This document shows positions 10,343 to 17,625 of a DNA stretch of 64,000 nucleotides, in pieces. The notes beneath the pieces were generated by a model that saw only the letters and a list, made by a program, of their open reading frames with translations, did not search any database and had not been told where the DNA came from. The translations under genes and the position numbers were made by a program. The DNA is taken from the NCBI RefSeq assembly GCF_022267535.1, contig NZ_JAHNZV010000004.1:1-64000 (forward strand), read 5' to 3'. The number at the start of each line of letters is the position of its first letter. Positions within the stretch are counted from its first letter, which is position 1. Source of the DNA: Psychromonas antarctica. GTDB taxonomy: Bacteria; Pseudomonadota; Gammaproteobacteria; Enterobacterales; Psychromonadaceae.

Positions 10343-11260
10343 TTACTCTAATAAGACTTGAATTCCATCTTCTAAATCTATTGCAGATCTTGCATCTGCT
10401 AAACCTAATGAAATGGCATCTTTACGCTCAATATTGCCAGAGGCGTAATCTAAATATATCTTGAAAGCTTCCCCATTTGCTATCATCCAAATATCTTCTT
10501 GTGTTGAATATTCGCCAGTATTAACCTCTACGCCAGCAACTTTTATGGGTTCAAAGAACCACATCTTTGCTGGTTTATATCCACCAAAAACACTTAATTC
10601 CTTATCTTTTCCGTAAATTTTCAAGTCAAAACTGATGCCCTCTTCATGACCTTTAAATAAATTTAGATTTAGAATAATATTGTTACTTTCAAGTTTTGAA
10701 CTTAGGTTCATTTCACCAATCCCCGTTTCTAAATCGATCATCTCAAACTTGCCAAATAGTTTTTGAAGAAAATAAAGAGGATGAACCGCCACATCAACAA
10801 ACCAATCCTTACTGTCTCTTATTGCATCAAACTTGATCCCCACATCTAAAGTGATCTTATACACCTCTGCAAAATCTTCCTTTATTATAATTCTTTCAAT
10901 TTCTTTAGAGGTGTTGAAAAATGGATATGAATAATTAACAAAAACATCTTCTGTTAAATAAAGATTTTTTGATTTATCGTTTTGTTTTGATCCGTGCAAG
11001 GGCTTTTCGCAAAATATTCTTTTTCCAGAAAAACGTTTAATATACTCAAAATGGGTATGAATTGGGCTGGCTATTATAATCACATCCATCTCATCTAAAT
11101 CGTTTAAATTATTTGTTGCTTTCCCCATCCCCTCATTTTCAACCACTCTCTGCACTTTCTCTAAATTTTTTCCATAAACACAATCAATAGAGTATCCGCA
11201 TTTTTTAACGAATCCGAAATAAATTCGTCCCCAATTTGTACCAATTAACCCAATCTTCAA
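10343..11260 (-). CDS. Gfo/Idh/MocA-family oxidoreductase
   Basis: This predicted NAD(P)-dependent sugar or inositol-type dehydrogenase has an N-terminal Rossmann fold (GLIGTNWGR) and a CEKPLHG motif matching the conserved EKP of the family. The start is probably TTG at 11260, with a near-perfect GGAGGTGAT ribosome binding site eight bases upstream, giving 305 residues beginning LKIGLIGTN. The upstream TTG at 11275 overlaps that site. Sugar-nucleotide dehydrogenases of this size occur in surface polysaccharide clusters, but no such genes are nearby. It is isolated, looks more AT-rich than the backbone genes and lies at the edge of the mobile region, so it may have been acquired. The substrate cannot be told. 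Confidence 0.75.
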   Translation of the reverse strand: MKIGLIGTNWGRIYFGFVKKCGYSIDCVYGKNLEKVQRVVENEGMGKATNNLNDLDEMDVIIIASPIHTHFEYIKRFSGKRIFCEKPLHGSKQNDKSKNLYLTEDVFVNYSYPFFNTSKEIERIIIKEDFAEVYKITLDVGIKFDAIRDSKDWFVDVAVHPLYFLQKLFGKFEMIDLETGIGEMNLSSKLESNNIILNLNLFKGHEEGISFDLKIYGKDKELSVFGGYKPAKMWFFEPIKVAGVEVNTGEYSTQEDIWMIANGEAFKIYLDYASGNIERKDAISLGLADARSAIDLEDGIQVLLE

Positions 11261-11454
11261 TTTAATCACCTCCAATAGTTTTGTATCTCTATTTTAATAA
11301 CCAAAAATTATGTGTTTGTCCGTTTTTTTATATAACGCTGGGACTCAAGAGGCGAAGAATGCGGTTTAGTTATTCGTAAGCGATCTACAAACCCCATCTA
11401 ACAAAGCGATAAAATAACTGTCACTCTTTCCTTTTACCTTAAAGGGAAACTATT

Positions 11455-11511
11455 ATGCATACAAAGCCATTAACAAAAATACAGCAAGGTTGGCTAGATC
11501 ACATCAATTAA
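11455..11511 (+). pseudogene. IS66-type TnpA remnant (N-terminal 18 codons)
   Basis: A ribosome binding site (AAAGGGAAAC) and ATG open a short frame, MHTKPLTKIQQGWLDHIN, that stops at once. The wording resembles the start of the small accessory TnpA protein of IS66-family elements (TK.QQ.WL.HI). The rest of the gene is absent and REP-like repeats follow within 30 bases, so this is probably a truncated insertion sequence. Confidence 0.4.
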
Positions 11512-11538
11512 GCCAACACTAATTAAAAAATCGCGTAA

Positions 11539-11766
11539 AAAATCGCGGACATCCAAATCTTTTTAACGTAAAAAATCGCGGACATCCAAATCTTTTTAAG
11601 AAGATAGATAGTTATAATTTTTACAAGTTATCGCGATAACCATTAGCTCTTAAAAACATTTCTAGCTTCAAAATCGCGGACATCCAAATCTTTTTAAGAA
11701 GATAGATAGTTATAATTTTTACAAGTTATCGCGATAACCATTAGCTCTTAAAAACATTTCTAGCTT
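11539..11766. repeat. REP-like repeats, left flank of the RAYT gene, with a 98-bp tandem duplication
   Basis: The core GCGGACATCCAAATCTTTTT occurs three times (from about 11543, 11576 and 11674). The copies from 11572 and 11670 belong to an apparently perfect 97-bp direct repeat with a period of 98. Each long unit also contains ATCGCGAT-centred dyads. The core is the reverse complement of the repeats on the other side of the transposase (12920-13004), so the two flanks are inverted with respect to each other. Confidence 0.85.
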
Positions 11767-11868
11767 AACCACGAGAATATCTATTAAATTTTAACAAGTA
11801 TACGATATTTAGACGTCAGCACCCCTTAGCAAACAACTAATTATACAATATGACGGGATGAGGACTGT

Positions 11869-12864
11869 TTAATGAAGCATACATCGTAATTTGTTTTGGC
11901 CCGACACCCAACATCTGCCAGTATGACTGGCAAACTTATCTAACTCTTCCAATGAGCCGACAGCACAGTGGTAATTTCCACCAAAATGACAAGCCAATTC
12001 CAACCATGTATTGCCATCTAAACCGAGTGTACTCAGCAACCTAGGTATCTTATTTGAAATCCCACCTCGCTTATCTGAACGAATAGCACGGCCAGTCCAA
12101 TCAACCAACTCTAAATAGTCGATGAAAGCATAGGGGATGCCTTGCGGCTGCTCGTTACATTCTCCTGCCACAAAACCGAATAGGGGTTTACTTGTGAAGT
12201 CTGAGCACGTTTTTTCATCATCACAACAACTGCCATGAACACGTTCAAATACAGAGGTGTATTCGGAGGCTTCAACAGTTTCTGCCATTTTTGCGCGCAC
12301 TGGGTTTAAATCAACATACGCCATGCAGGTTAATAAAGCTTTTTCATCCAATAATGCTTGAGACTTAAAGCGGCCTTCCCAGAACCGCCCCTTACAGTTA
12401 TCTTCTTTATTCGCTTTTCGGGCGATAAATTCATTTAATGAACGCATAAACCAAGAAATATCAACTAAACGATGTCGCCATCTAGCGATTACCTCCAATG
12501 CCATAGTAATTTCGGCATCGCTGGTTAACTCACTTTTTAGCCAACGCGATACAATCGGTGAGCCCGAATAAAGTTGACACCAGCGCTTGCAGATATCTTC
12601 ATCTGAACAAGCCTCTATTTCGACTTCATTGGCATGTAAAACAAGATGATAGTGATTAGACATGATGGAATAGGCGCAGACATTAATAGCAAAAATATCA
12701 CTGAGTTGACGAATACGATCAACCATCCATTGACGTCGGTGTGAGAAACTTCGACCGCTGTATTTATCTTCACCACACAAAAAAGCACGCCGAACACAAC
12801 GTGAAATACAGTGGTAATAGGGTGTATCAACAAGTGAAATTAATGTTGAACGTGATTGCGTCAT
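11869..12864 (-). CDS. REP-associated tyrosine transposase (RAYT, Y1/IS200-like)
   Basis: This is a single-strand-DNA transposase-like protein of the HUH/Y1 class, thought to mobilise REP sequences. From the ATG at 12864 (ribosome binding site GGAGG five bases upstream) the product is 331 residues. Visible motifs are the N-terminal YYHCISRCVRRAFLCG, the HUH motif in SNHYHLVL (about residue 73), GRFWEGRFKSQALL and YVDLNPVRA; the tyrosine just before DLNPVRA is the likely nucleophile. A C-terminal region of about 130 residues follows. REP-like repeats in inverted orientation flank the gene on both sides, as expected for a RAYT unit. Confidence 0.88.
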   Translation of the reverse strand: MTQSRSTLISLVDTPYYHCISRCVRRAFLCGEDKYSGRSFSHRRQWMVDRIRQLSDIFAINVCAYSIMSNHYHLVLHANEVEIEACSDEDICKRWCQLYSGSPIVSRWLKSELTSDAEITMALEVIARWRHRLVDISWFMRSLNEFIARKANKEDNCKGRFWEGRFKSQALLDEKALLTCMAYVDLNPVRAKMAETVEASEYTSVFERVHGSCCDDEKTCSDFTSKPLFGFVAGECNEQPQGIPYAFIDYLELVDWTGRAIRSDKRGGISNKIPRLLSTLGLDGNTWLELACHFGGNYHCAVGSLEELDKFASHTGRCWVSGQNKLRCMLH

Positions 12865-12919
12865 ACTTACCTCCACTAGTGTTTATAAAACCACTGGTTA
12901 TATAGTAGGTATAAATTCA

Positions 12920-13004
12920 CAATTCGTCAAAAAGGTATGGATGCCCTCAATTCATCACTCAATTCATCATCAATTCGTCAAAAAGGTATGGATGTCCTCA
13001 ATTC
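12920..13004. repeat. REP-like repeats, right flank of the RAYT gene
   Basis: Two copies (12920-12953 and 12971-13004, period 51) of CAATTCGTCAAAAAGGTATG followed by GATGYCCTCAATTC. The reverse complement matches the left-flank core (GGACATCC...CTTTTT.ACG). Confidence 0.85.
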
Positions 13005-13078
13005 GTCGGGCTAACCGCCCAAGTCAAACTATGCAGCCGTAAGCTCACGAGTTTTTTAACTGCATGAACTTCAGCCAT
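12998..13078 (-). pseudogene. Truncated small ORF cut by the REP repeat
   Basis: A 26-codon frame starts at ATG 13078 with an AAGGA ribosome binding site and begins MAEVHAVKKLVSLRLHSL. It ends at a stop created within the REP-like repeat at 12998. The start is credible, so this may be the 5' scrap of a gene downstream of the DUF2787 gene that was cut by the RAYT unit. The product is not identifiable. Confidence 0.25.
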
Positions 13079-13202
13079 AGTCTGCTTCCTTTTTTGATGT
13101 GAAACGGGGTTTGGGGAACTTCAGAGGGGGTAATTAGAGTAGAGCCTTGCTACACAAGGGATCTCAAGTTCCCAAAATACTAAAATGGGTAGTTGGATTT
13201 CA

Positions 13203-13631
13203 TTACCAAGAATTCACGACTATTTCATCAAAAGCGCCACTTTCCAGATAACACGTAAAGTTACTTTGCCAGAGCTTATAAAACTCTTTTACTTCTGGGT
13301 GAGATAATGGCTTGCCTGCACAACCAATCATGAAGAAAGTCTGCATACTGAAATTGAAATCAAATTCAGTAGCCAACTCCGGATAGGGATAGCCATAATA
13401 AGCAAAGTCTGTTATGTACAACAAATCCCAATTCCCCGTCGATTGATCCTTTTGCATCGAGATTTCAATAGGGTGATAACCGCCCTGTTTATTGTAATAG
13501 GAGAGATCCCTAAAGTTGAGGGTGATTTGAGTATCCTCTTCAGTAATCCGCTTTTGTTTTATTTGCTGGTTTAATTGTTTATGAAACTTCGCTGAAACCT
13601 TTAACGGATTCTGGTTGATTTTAATATCCAT
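13203..13631 (-). CDS. DUF2787 family protein
   Basis: The 142-residue product resembles DUF2787 proteins, which are common in genomic islands of Vibrio and Shewanella and usually lie next to a mobile-type radC. It contains ITLNFRDLSYYNKQGGYHPIE and a C-terminal SHPEVKEFYKLWQSNF segment. No signal peptide or membrane segment is visible. The start overlaps the stop of the radC-like gene by one base (TAATG type), so the two are one transcript. Function is unknown. Confidence 0.75.
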   Translation of the reverse strand: MDIKINQNPLKVSAKFHKQLNQQIKQKRITEEDTQITLNFRDLSYYNKQGGYHPIEISMQKDQSTGNWDLLYITDFAYYGYPYPELATEFDFNFSMQTFFMIGCAGKPLSHPEVKEFYKLWQSNFTCYLESGAFDEIVVNSW

Positions 13632-14107
13632 TAGATTAATCCCCGCTCTGCAAATGATACTGAATTCTTGCCGACGACAATATGATCTAACACCCGCACA
13701 TCAATCAGGGCAAGGGCTTGCTTGAGTCTCACCGTGATGCGTTTATCTGCCTCAGAAGGTTCTGCAATGCCTGACGGGTGGTTATGAGCAAAGATCACCG
13801 CACTGGCATTGGCTGCCATAACCGCTTTTACAACTTCTCGGGGATAAACGCTGGCACTGTCAACTGTGCCGTAAAACAGCTCTCGGTATTCAAGCAATTG
13901 ATTCTGTGTATCCAATAGCATGATCGCGAAGACCTCATTATCAAACTTCCCCAGCTTGTAGCTGAGGAAGTCTATGGTCGCTTGTGCGTTAGTAAAGGCA
14001 CTATCACGGAAGTACTTGGTTGCTAAAATTTCAGATGCTTTTTCTAACACCTGATGATCTGTCATAGGCTTCTGTAGGGTGTAAACCCGATTTGTTTTAG
14101 TGTGCAT
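13631..14107 (-). CDS. radC: RadC/JAB-domain protein of mobile elements
   Basis: The 158-residue product has the JAMM metal motif, with HNHPSGIAEPSEAD (H-x-H ... D) near residue 116. It is shorter than chromosomal RadC (about 220) and lacks the N-terminal helix-hairpin region, like the YeeS/YkfG-type copies on islands. The biochemical role is unsettled. It is transcribed away from alpA and is coupled to the DUF2787 gene. Confidence 0.85.
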   Translation of the reverse strand: MHTKTNRVYTLQKPMTDHQVLEKASEILATKYFRDSAFTNAQATIDFLSYKLGKFDNEVFAIMLLDTQNQLLEYRELFYGTVDSASVYPREVVKAVMAANASAVIFAHNHPSGIAEPSEADKRITVRLKQALALIDVRVLDHIVVGKNSVSFAERGLI

Positions 14108-14249
14108 AAATAGCTCCTTTTGCTGGTGGTTTGGTTATGCACAGTGATGAAATATATCTGTAAATGTTTTCAATCTAACCTGTGATTTTTTTATTTTTTA
14201 GTAATGCCTCTTATCTGATGAGCAATAAACAGTTGAGGGGAGATTACTC

Positions 14250-14468
14250 ATGAGACTCATCAAATTAGCAGAAGTAATGAAGCAAACCGCACTTGGCCGC
14301 TCAAGCGTTTATAAATACATGAAAGAAGGGTTATTCCCTAAGCCAGTTACGCAAATCGGCAAATCAGTGGCATGGGTGGAAAATGAGGTACAAGAGTGGA
14401 TTTTAGATAAGATTGAGCAACGAGATGATGCGGAGCTACAGGTTGCAGGGGGAAGCGCATGCAGCTGA
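14250..14468 (+). CDS. alpA: AlpA-family transcriptional regulator
   Basis: This 72-residue MerR-like winged-helix DNA-binding protein has helix residues TALGRSSVYKYMKEGLFPKPV and the GKSVAWVENEVQEWI wing typical of AlpA/excisionase proteins of P4-like islands, where they regulate integrase expression or act as directionality factors. The ribosome binding site GAGGGGAG lies about 10 bases before the ATG. It is divergent from the radC-DUF2787 pair. Confidence 0.88.
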   Translation: MRLIKLAEVMKQTALGRSSVYKYMKEGLFPKPVTQIGKSVAWVENEVQEWILDKIEQRDDAELQVAGGSACS

Positions 14469-14525
14469 ACTTGCTTAAGATCCAATATCGAAGTCTATGA
14501 AAAATTACATTGCGCTTCGCCGCCC

Positions 14526-14555
14526 TTTTAGCTAAATTATATAAATTAGCTAAAA
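14526..14555. promoter_or_regulatory. Inverted-repeat operator ahead of the defence operon
   Basis: TTTTAGCTAA (14526-14535) and TTAGCTAAAA (14546-14555) are perfect 10-bp inverted repeats around a 10-base AT-rich spacer that contains TATATA. Each arm itself contains the palindrome TTAGCTAA, with 18 bases between repeat starts. The site is 35 bases before the small HTH-like gene and is the likely operator/promoter of the operon. One further TTAGCTAA (28333-28340) lies in front of the integrase. Confidence 0.5.
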
Positions 14556-14589
14556 ACAGATAACTGCAAATATATCAGGGCGTAACAAT

Positions 14590-14829
14590 ATGAACGAAGA
14601 AACTATTTTCAACAACATCAAACAAGCCTTAAATGATGCCCCGCGTAATCAGTACACTGCTGAATTACACCTGCAAATGATCAAGTATGCAGATGACCTT
14701 AAAAACATTACCGCTAAAGAGTTCTGCGCAGGTGTTGGCTTGAAAAGTAGCTTCGGCACTGAATTCTCTAAAATGCGCAATTTAACGGCTCGCTTAAAAA
14801 GCGCAGGCTTAAACACAACACAACTATAA
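14590..14829 (+). CDS. Small HTH-like protein in front of hsdM
   Basis: The 79-residue acidic, helical product (NEETIFNNIKQALNDAPRNQ ... EFSKMRNLTARLKSAGL) resembles small HTH-like proteins I recall directly upstream of type I restriction genes. The ITAKEFCAGVGLKSSFGTEF segment could be a helix-turn-helix. It lies 30 bases before hsdM on the same strand with an AGGG ribosome binding site, and just after the TTAGCTAA operator. It may autoregulate the operon; that role is inferred from position only. Confidence 0.55.
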   Translation: MNEETIFNNIKQALNDAPRNQYTAELHLQMIKYADDLKNITAKEFCAGVGLKSSFGTEFSKMRNLTARLKSAGLNTTQL

Positions 14830-14859
14830 CCGCCCAATCATTATTAAGGTTTTATAAAA

Positions 14860-17625
14860 ATGGCCATAAAAAAAACAGAACTCTATTCCTCCCTTTGGGC
14901 AAGTTGTGATGAACTACGTGGTGGCATGGATGCCAGCCAATATAAAGACTACGTACTCACCATGTTATTTATGAAATACGTCTCTGACAAATATAAAGGT
15001 GACCCATACGGCATGATAGTGGTGCCAGCAGGGGCAAGTTTCGATGACTTAGTATTACTTAAAGGTAAAAAAGATATCGGTGAAGGCATTGATAAGGTCA
15101 TCGCTGCATTAGCCGAAGAGAATGATTTAAAAGGCGTGATCGACATTGCCTACTTTAACGATGAAGATAAAATCGGTAAAGGCAAAGAGATGGTGGATCG
15201 ACTCACTAAGCTGGTGGGTATATTCCAAAAGCTAGATCTTGCCGATAACCGTGCAGATGGTGATGATTTACTCGGTGATGCTTATGAGTATTTAATGCGT
15301 CACTTTGCAACAGAGTCAGGTAAATCAAAGGGGCAATTTTATACCCCTTCTGAAGTCTCACAAATTCTAGCTAAAGTTGTGGGCATTAAAAAACAAACGC
15401 CACAGGACGCAACGGTTTACGATCCGACCTGTGGTTCAGGTTCATTATTATTAAAAGCCAGTGATGAAGCACCACGCGGTTTGTCTATCTATGGTCAAGA
15501 AAACGAAGGCCCCACCGCCGCTCTCGCTAAAATGAACATGATCTTGCATAACAACGCCACCGCTAAAATTTGGAAAGGCAATACGCTGTCTTCACCACAA
15601 TGGAAAGATGCGGCTAATAAATTAAAAACCTTTGATTTTGCCGTTGCTAACCCGCCCTTTTCTAATAAAAACTGGACCAGTGGTTTAAACCCTAACGATG
15701 ATCTCTTTAATCGTTTTACTTGGGGGATTCCACCTGAAAAAAACGGTGATTACACTTTCCTATTGCACATTATCACTAGCCTTAAAAGCACCGGTAAAGG
15801 GGCTGTCATTTTGCCTCATGGGGTATTGTTCCGTGGTAATGCAGAAGCCAATATACGCCAGAACCTCATTAAACAAGGTTACATCAAAGGCATTATCGGT
15901 TTACCAGCTAACCTATTCTACGGTACAGGCATCCCAGCTTGTATTATCGTGATAGATAAAGAGCATGCACAACAAGCGGTGCTAACAGATACCAGTGATA
16001 GTGACGGCAAAGTGGAAGGTCGTTCAATCTTTATGATTGATGCCAGTAAAGGCTTTATTAAAGACGGTAATAAAAACCGTTTACGTAGCCAAGATATCCA
16101 TAAAATTGTCGATGTGTTCAACAAAGAGCAAACCATTGAGCGCTTTAGCCGTTTAGTGGCGATTGATGAAATTGCAGCAAATGATTACAACCTCAATATT
16201 CCACGTTATATCGATTCCAGTGAACCTGAAGATTTGCACGATTTAAGTGCGCATTTACAAGGTGGTATTCCTAATAGTGATATTGATGCGCTAGAGCATT
16301 TCTGGCAGGTGTTCCCTAATATTCGATCAACATTATTTAAACCAACGCGCGCAGGTTATAGCCAGTGCTTGGTAGATGCGAGCCAAGTTAAAAATAACAT
16401 TTTAGCGCACAGTGAGTTTAAAGACTTTGCCAGCCGTAGCTTATTGCCCTTTACTGCATGGTCAACGCAAGCTGGATTTTCAGACCTAGCCCTAGGTGAT
16501 AACCCCAAAGAGTTTATTCACCGCATCTCAGAGATGCTATTAACCACTTACGCCACCAGCGAGTTATTAAGTAAATACGACATTTACCAAATACTGATGG
16601 ATTACTGGTCAACAACATTACAAGACGATGTGTATGTATTGATCCAAGATGGCTGGGAAGCTGGTAATAGTTTACGTGAATTAGTGGTCGCAAAAGGTGA
16701 AAAACTAAAAGAGGTTCCAGACTTAGTTATTAATAAGAAGAAATACAAAGCCGAGTTAATTCCACCAAGCTTAATCGTGAAGCGTTATTTTGCAACACAG
16801 CAAAGTGAACTTGATAAATTACAAACGTTACAAGACACGGCCACTCAAGTATTAGAGTCTTTAGTTGAAGAGCATTCTTGTGATGAAGGTACTTTAGAAA
16901 AGATAAGTAACAAAACAGAGGCTAATACAGCACTAAATGAATTTATAGTGTTAGCTTGGAAAAGCTTAGACTCCGATCAATTCGATAAGTATCAAAAATT
17001 AAAAAATTCTATTGAACAACTACAAGAGAAGCTGCTAGCAGTGTCTGCTCAGCCTGTATTTGAATTAGCCAAAAATGCAAAAGGTAAGCTAACCCTCAAA
17101 GGTATTAAAGCACTTATGGTGACTGTAGATGCTGCCGAAGAATCTCAGCTTCAAGGCTATATTGACTTAGATAAGCAAATTAAAGACCGAAATAAGTTGG
17201 TCAACGCATCGTTTGCTGCCGGTTTTAAACAGGTTAATGAAGCATTACAGTCAGATTCTAACTCAATTTTCTTAGCAGAAATTAAGATAGTTCAATCTTA
17301 CCTAACTTGCCTAGATGAAGTTGCTTCATTAAAGAATAAATTAAAAATAGCACAGGAAGCACTTGATCTCGCAGTGTTTAATCATTATCCGACACTGACA
17401 ATTGAAGAAGTGAAAAGTTTAATCGTCGATGATAAATGGTTAGCCACATTACAAGCCAATATTGTTGCGGAGATAGAACGTGTGACGCAGCAAATGGCGA
17501 ATCGCGTTACCGAGTTAAGCGAACGTTACAACACCCCATTACCCAACTTAACCCAGTCCGTAGATAGCTTAAGCGATAAAGTAGCAAGTCACCTTAAAAC
17601 GATGGGTTTGGAGTGGACGTTATGA
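14860..17625 (+). CDS. hsdM: Type I restriction-modification DNA methyltransferase subunit HsdM
   Basis: This N6-adenine methyltransferase subunit works with HsdS to protect host DNA and is part of the HsdR2M2S1 complex. It has the N-terminal helical bundle, the SAM-binding motif DPTCGSGSLLLKA (about residue 188) and the catalytic NPPF (about 266). The product is 921 residues, whereas classical HsdM is about 500-530. The extra 400 or so residues (from about 510) are helical, with charged coiled-coil-like stretches, and I do not recognise a domain in them. The stop overlaps the hsdS start (ATGA), so the two are translationally coupled. Confidence 0.95.
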   Translation: MAIKKTELYSSLWASCDELRGGMDASQYKDYVLTMLFMKYVSDKYKGDPYGMIVVPAGASFDDLVLLKGKKDIGEGIDKVIAALAEENDLKGVIDIAYFNDEDKIGKGKEMVDRLTKLVGIFQKLDLADNRADGDDLLGDAYEYLMRHFATESGKSKGQFYTPSEVSQILAKVVGIKKQTPQDATVYDPTCGSGSLLLKASDEAPRGLSIYGQENEGPTAALAKMNMILHNNATAKIWKGNTLSSPQWKDAANKLKTFDFAVANPPFSNKNWTSGLNPNDDLFNRFTWGIPPEKNGDYTFLLHIITSLKSTGKGAVILPHGVLFRGNAEANIRQNLIKQGYIKGIIGLPANLFYGTGIPACIIVIDKEHAQQAVLTDTSDSDGKVEGRSIFMIDASKGFIKDGNKNRLRSQDIHKIVDVFNKEQTIERFSRLVAIDEIAANDYNLNIPRYIDSSEPEDLHDLSAHLQGGIPNSDIDALEHFWQVFPNIRSTLFKPTRAGYSQCLVDASQVKNNILAHSEFKDFASRSLLPFTAWSTQAGFSDLALGDNPKEFIHRISEMLLTTYATSELLSKYDIYQILMDYWSTTLQDDVYVLIQDGWEAGNSLRELVVAKGEKLKEVPDLVINKKKYKAELIPPSLIVKRYFATQQSELDKLQTLQDTATQVLESLVEEHSCDEGTLEKISNKTEANTALNEFIVLAWKSLDSDQFDKYQKLKNSIEQLQEKLLAVSAQPVFELAKNAKGKLTLKGIKALMVTVDAAEESQLQGYIDLDKQIKDRNKLVNASFAAGFKQVNEALQSDSNSIFLAEIKIVQSYLTCLDEVASLKNKLKIAQEALDLAVFNHYPTLTIEEVKSLIVDDKWLATLQANIVAEIERVTQQMANRVTELSERYNTPLPNLTQSVDSLSDKVASHLKTMGLEWTL

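Noticed and set aside
11539-11766. Direct repeats that could be taken for a CRISPR array
   Set aside because: The units are 97 bp with no variable spacers and adjoin a RAYT gene; no cas genes are present.
10302-14200. Possible left attachment site of the yicC island
   Set aside because: I could not find any repeat of the yicC 3' end longer than about 7-8 bases; such short matches are chance.
17613-17621. Upstream GTG start for hsdS
   Set aside because: The ATG at 17622 makes the ATGA overlap seen at the two following junctions; the GTG lies within the likely ribosome binding site.
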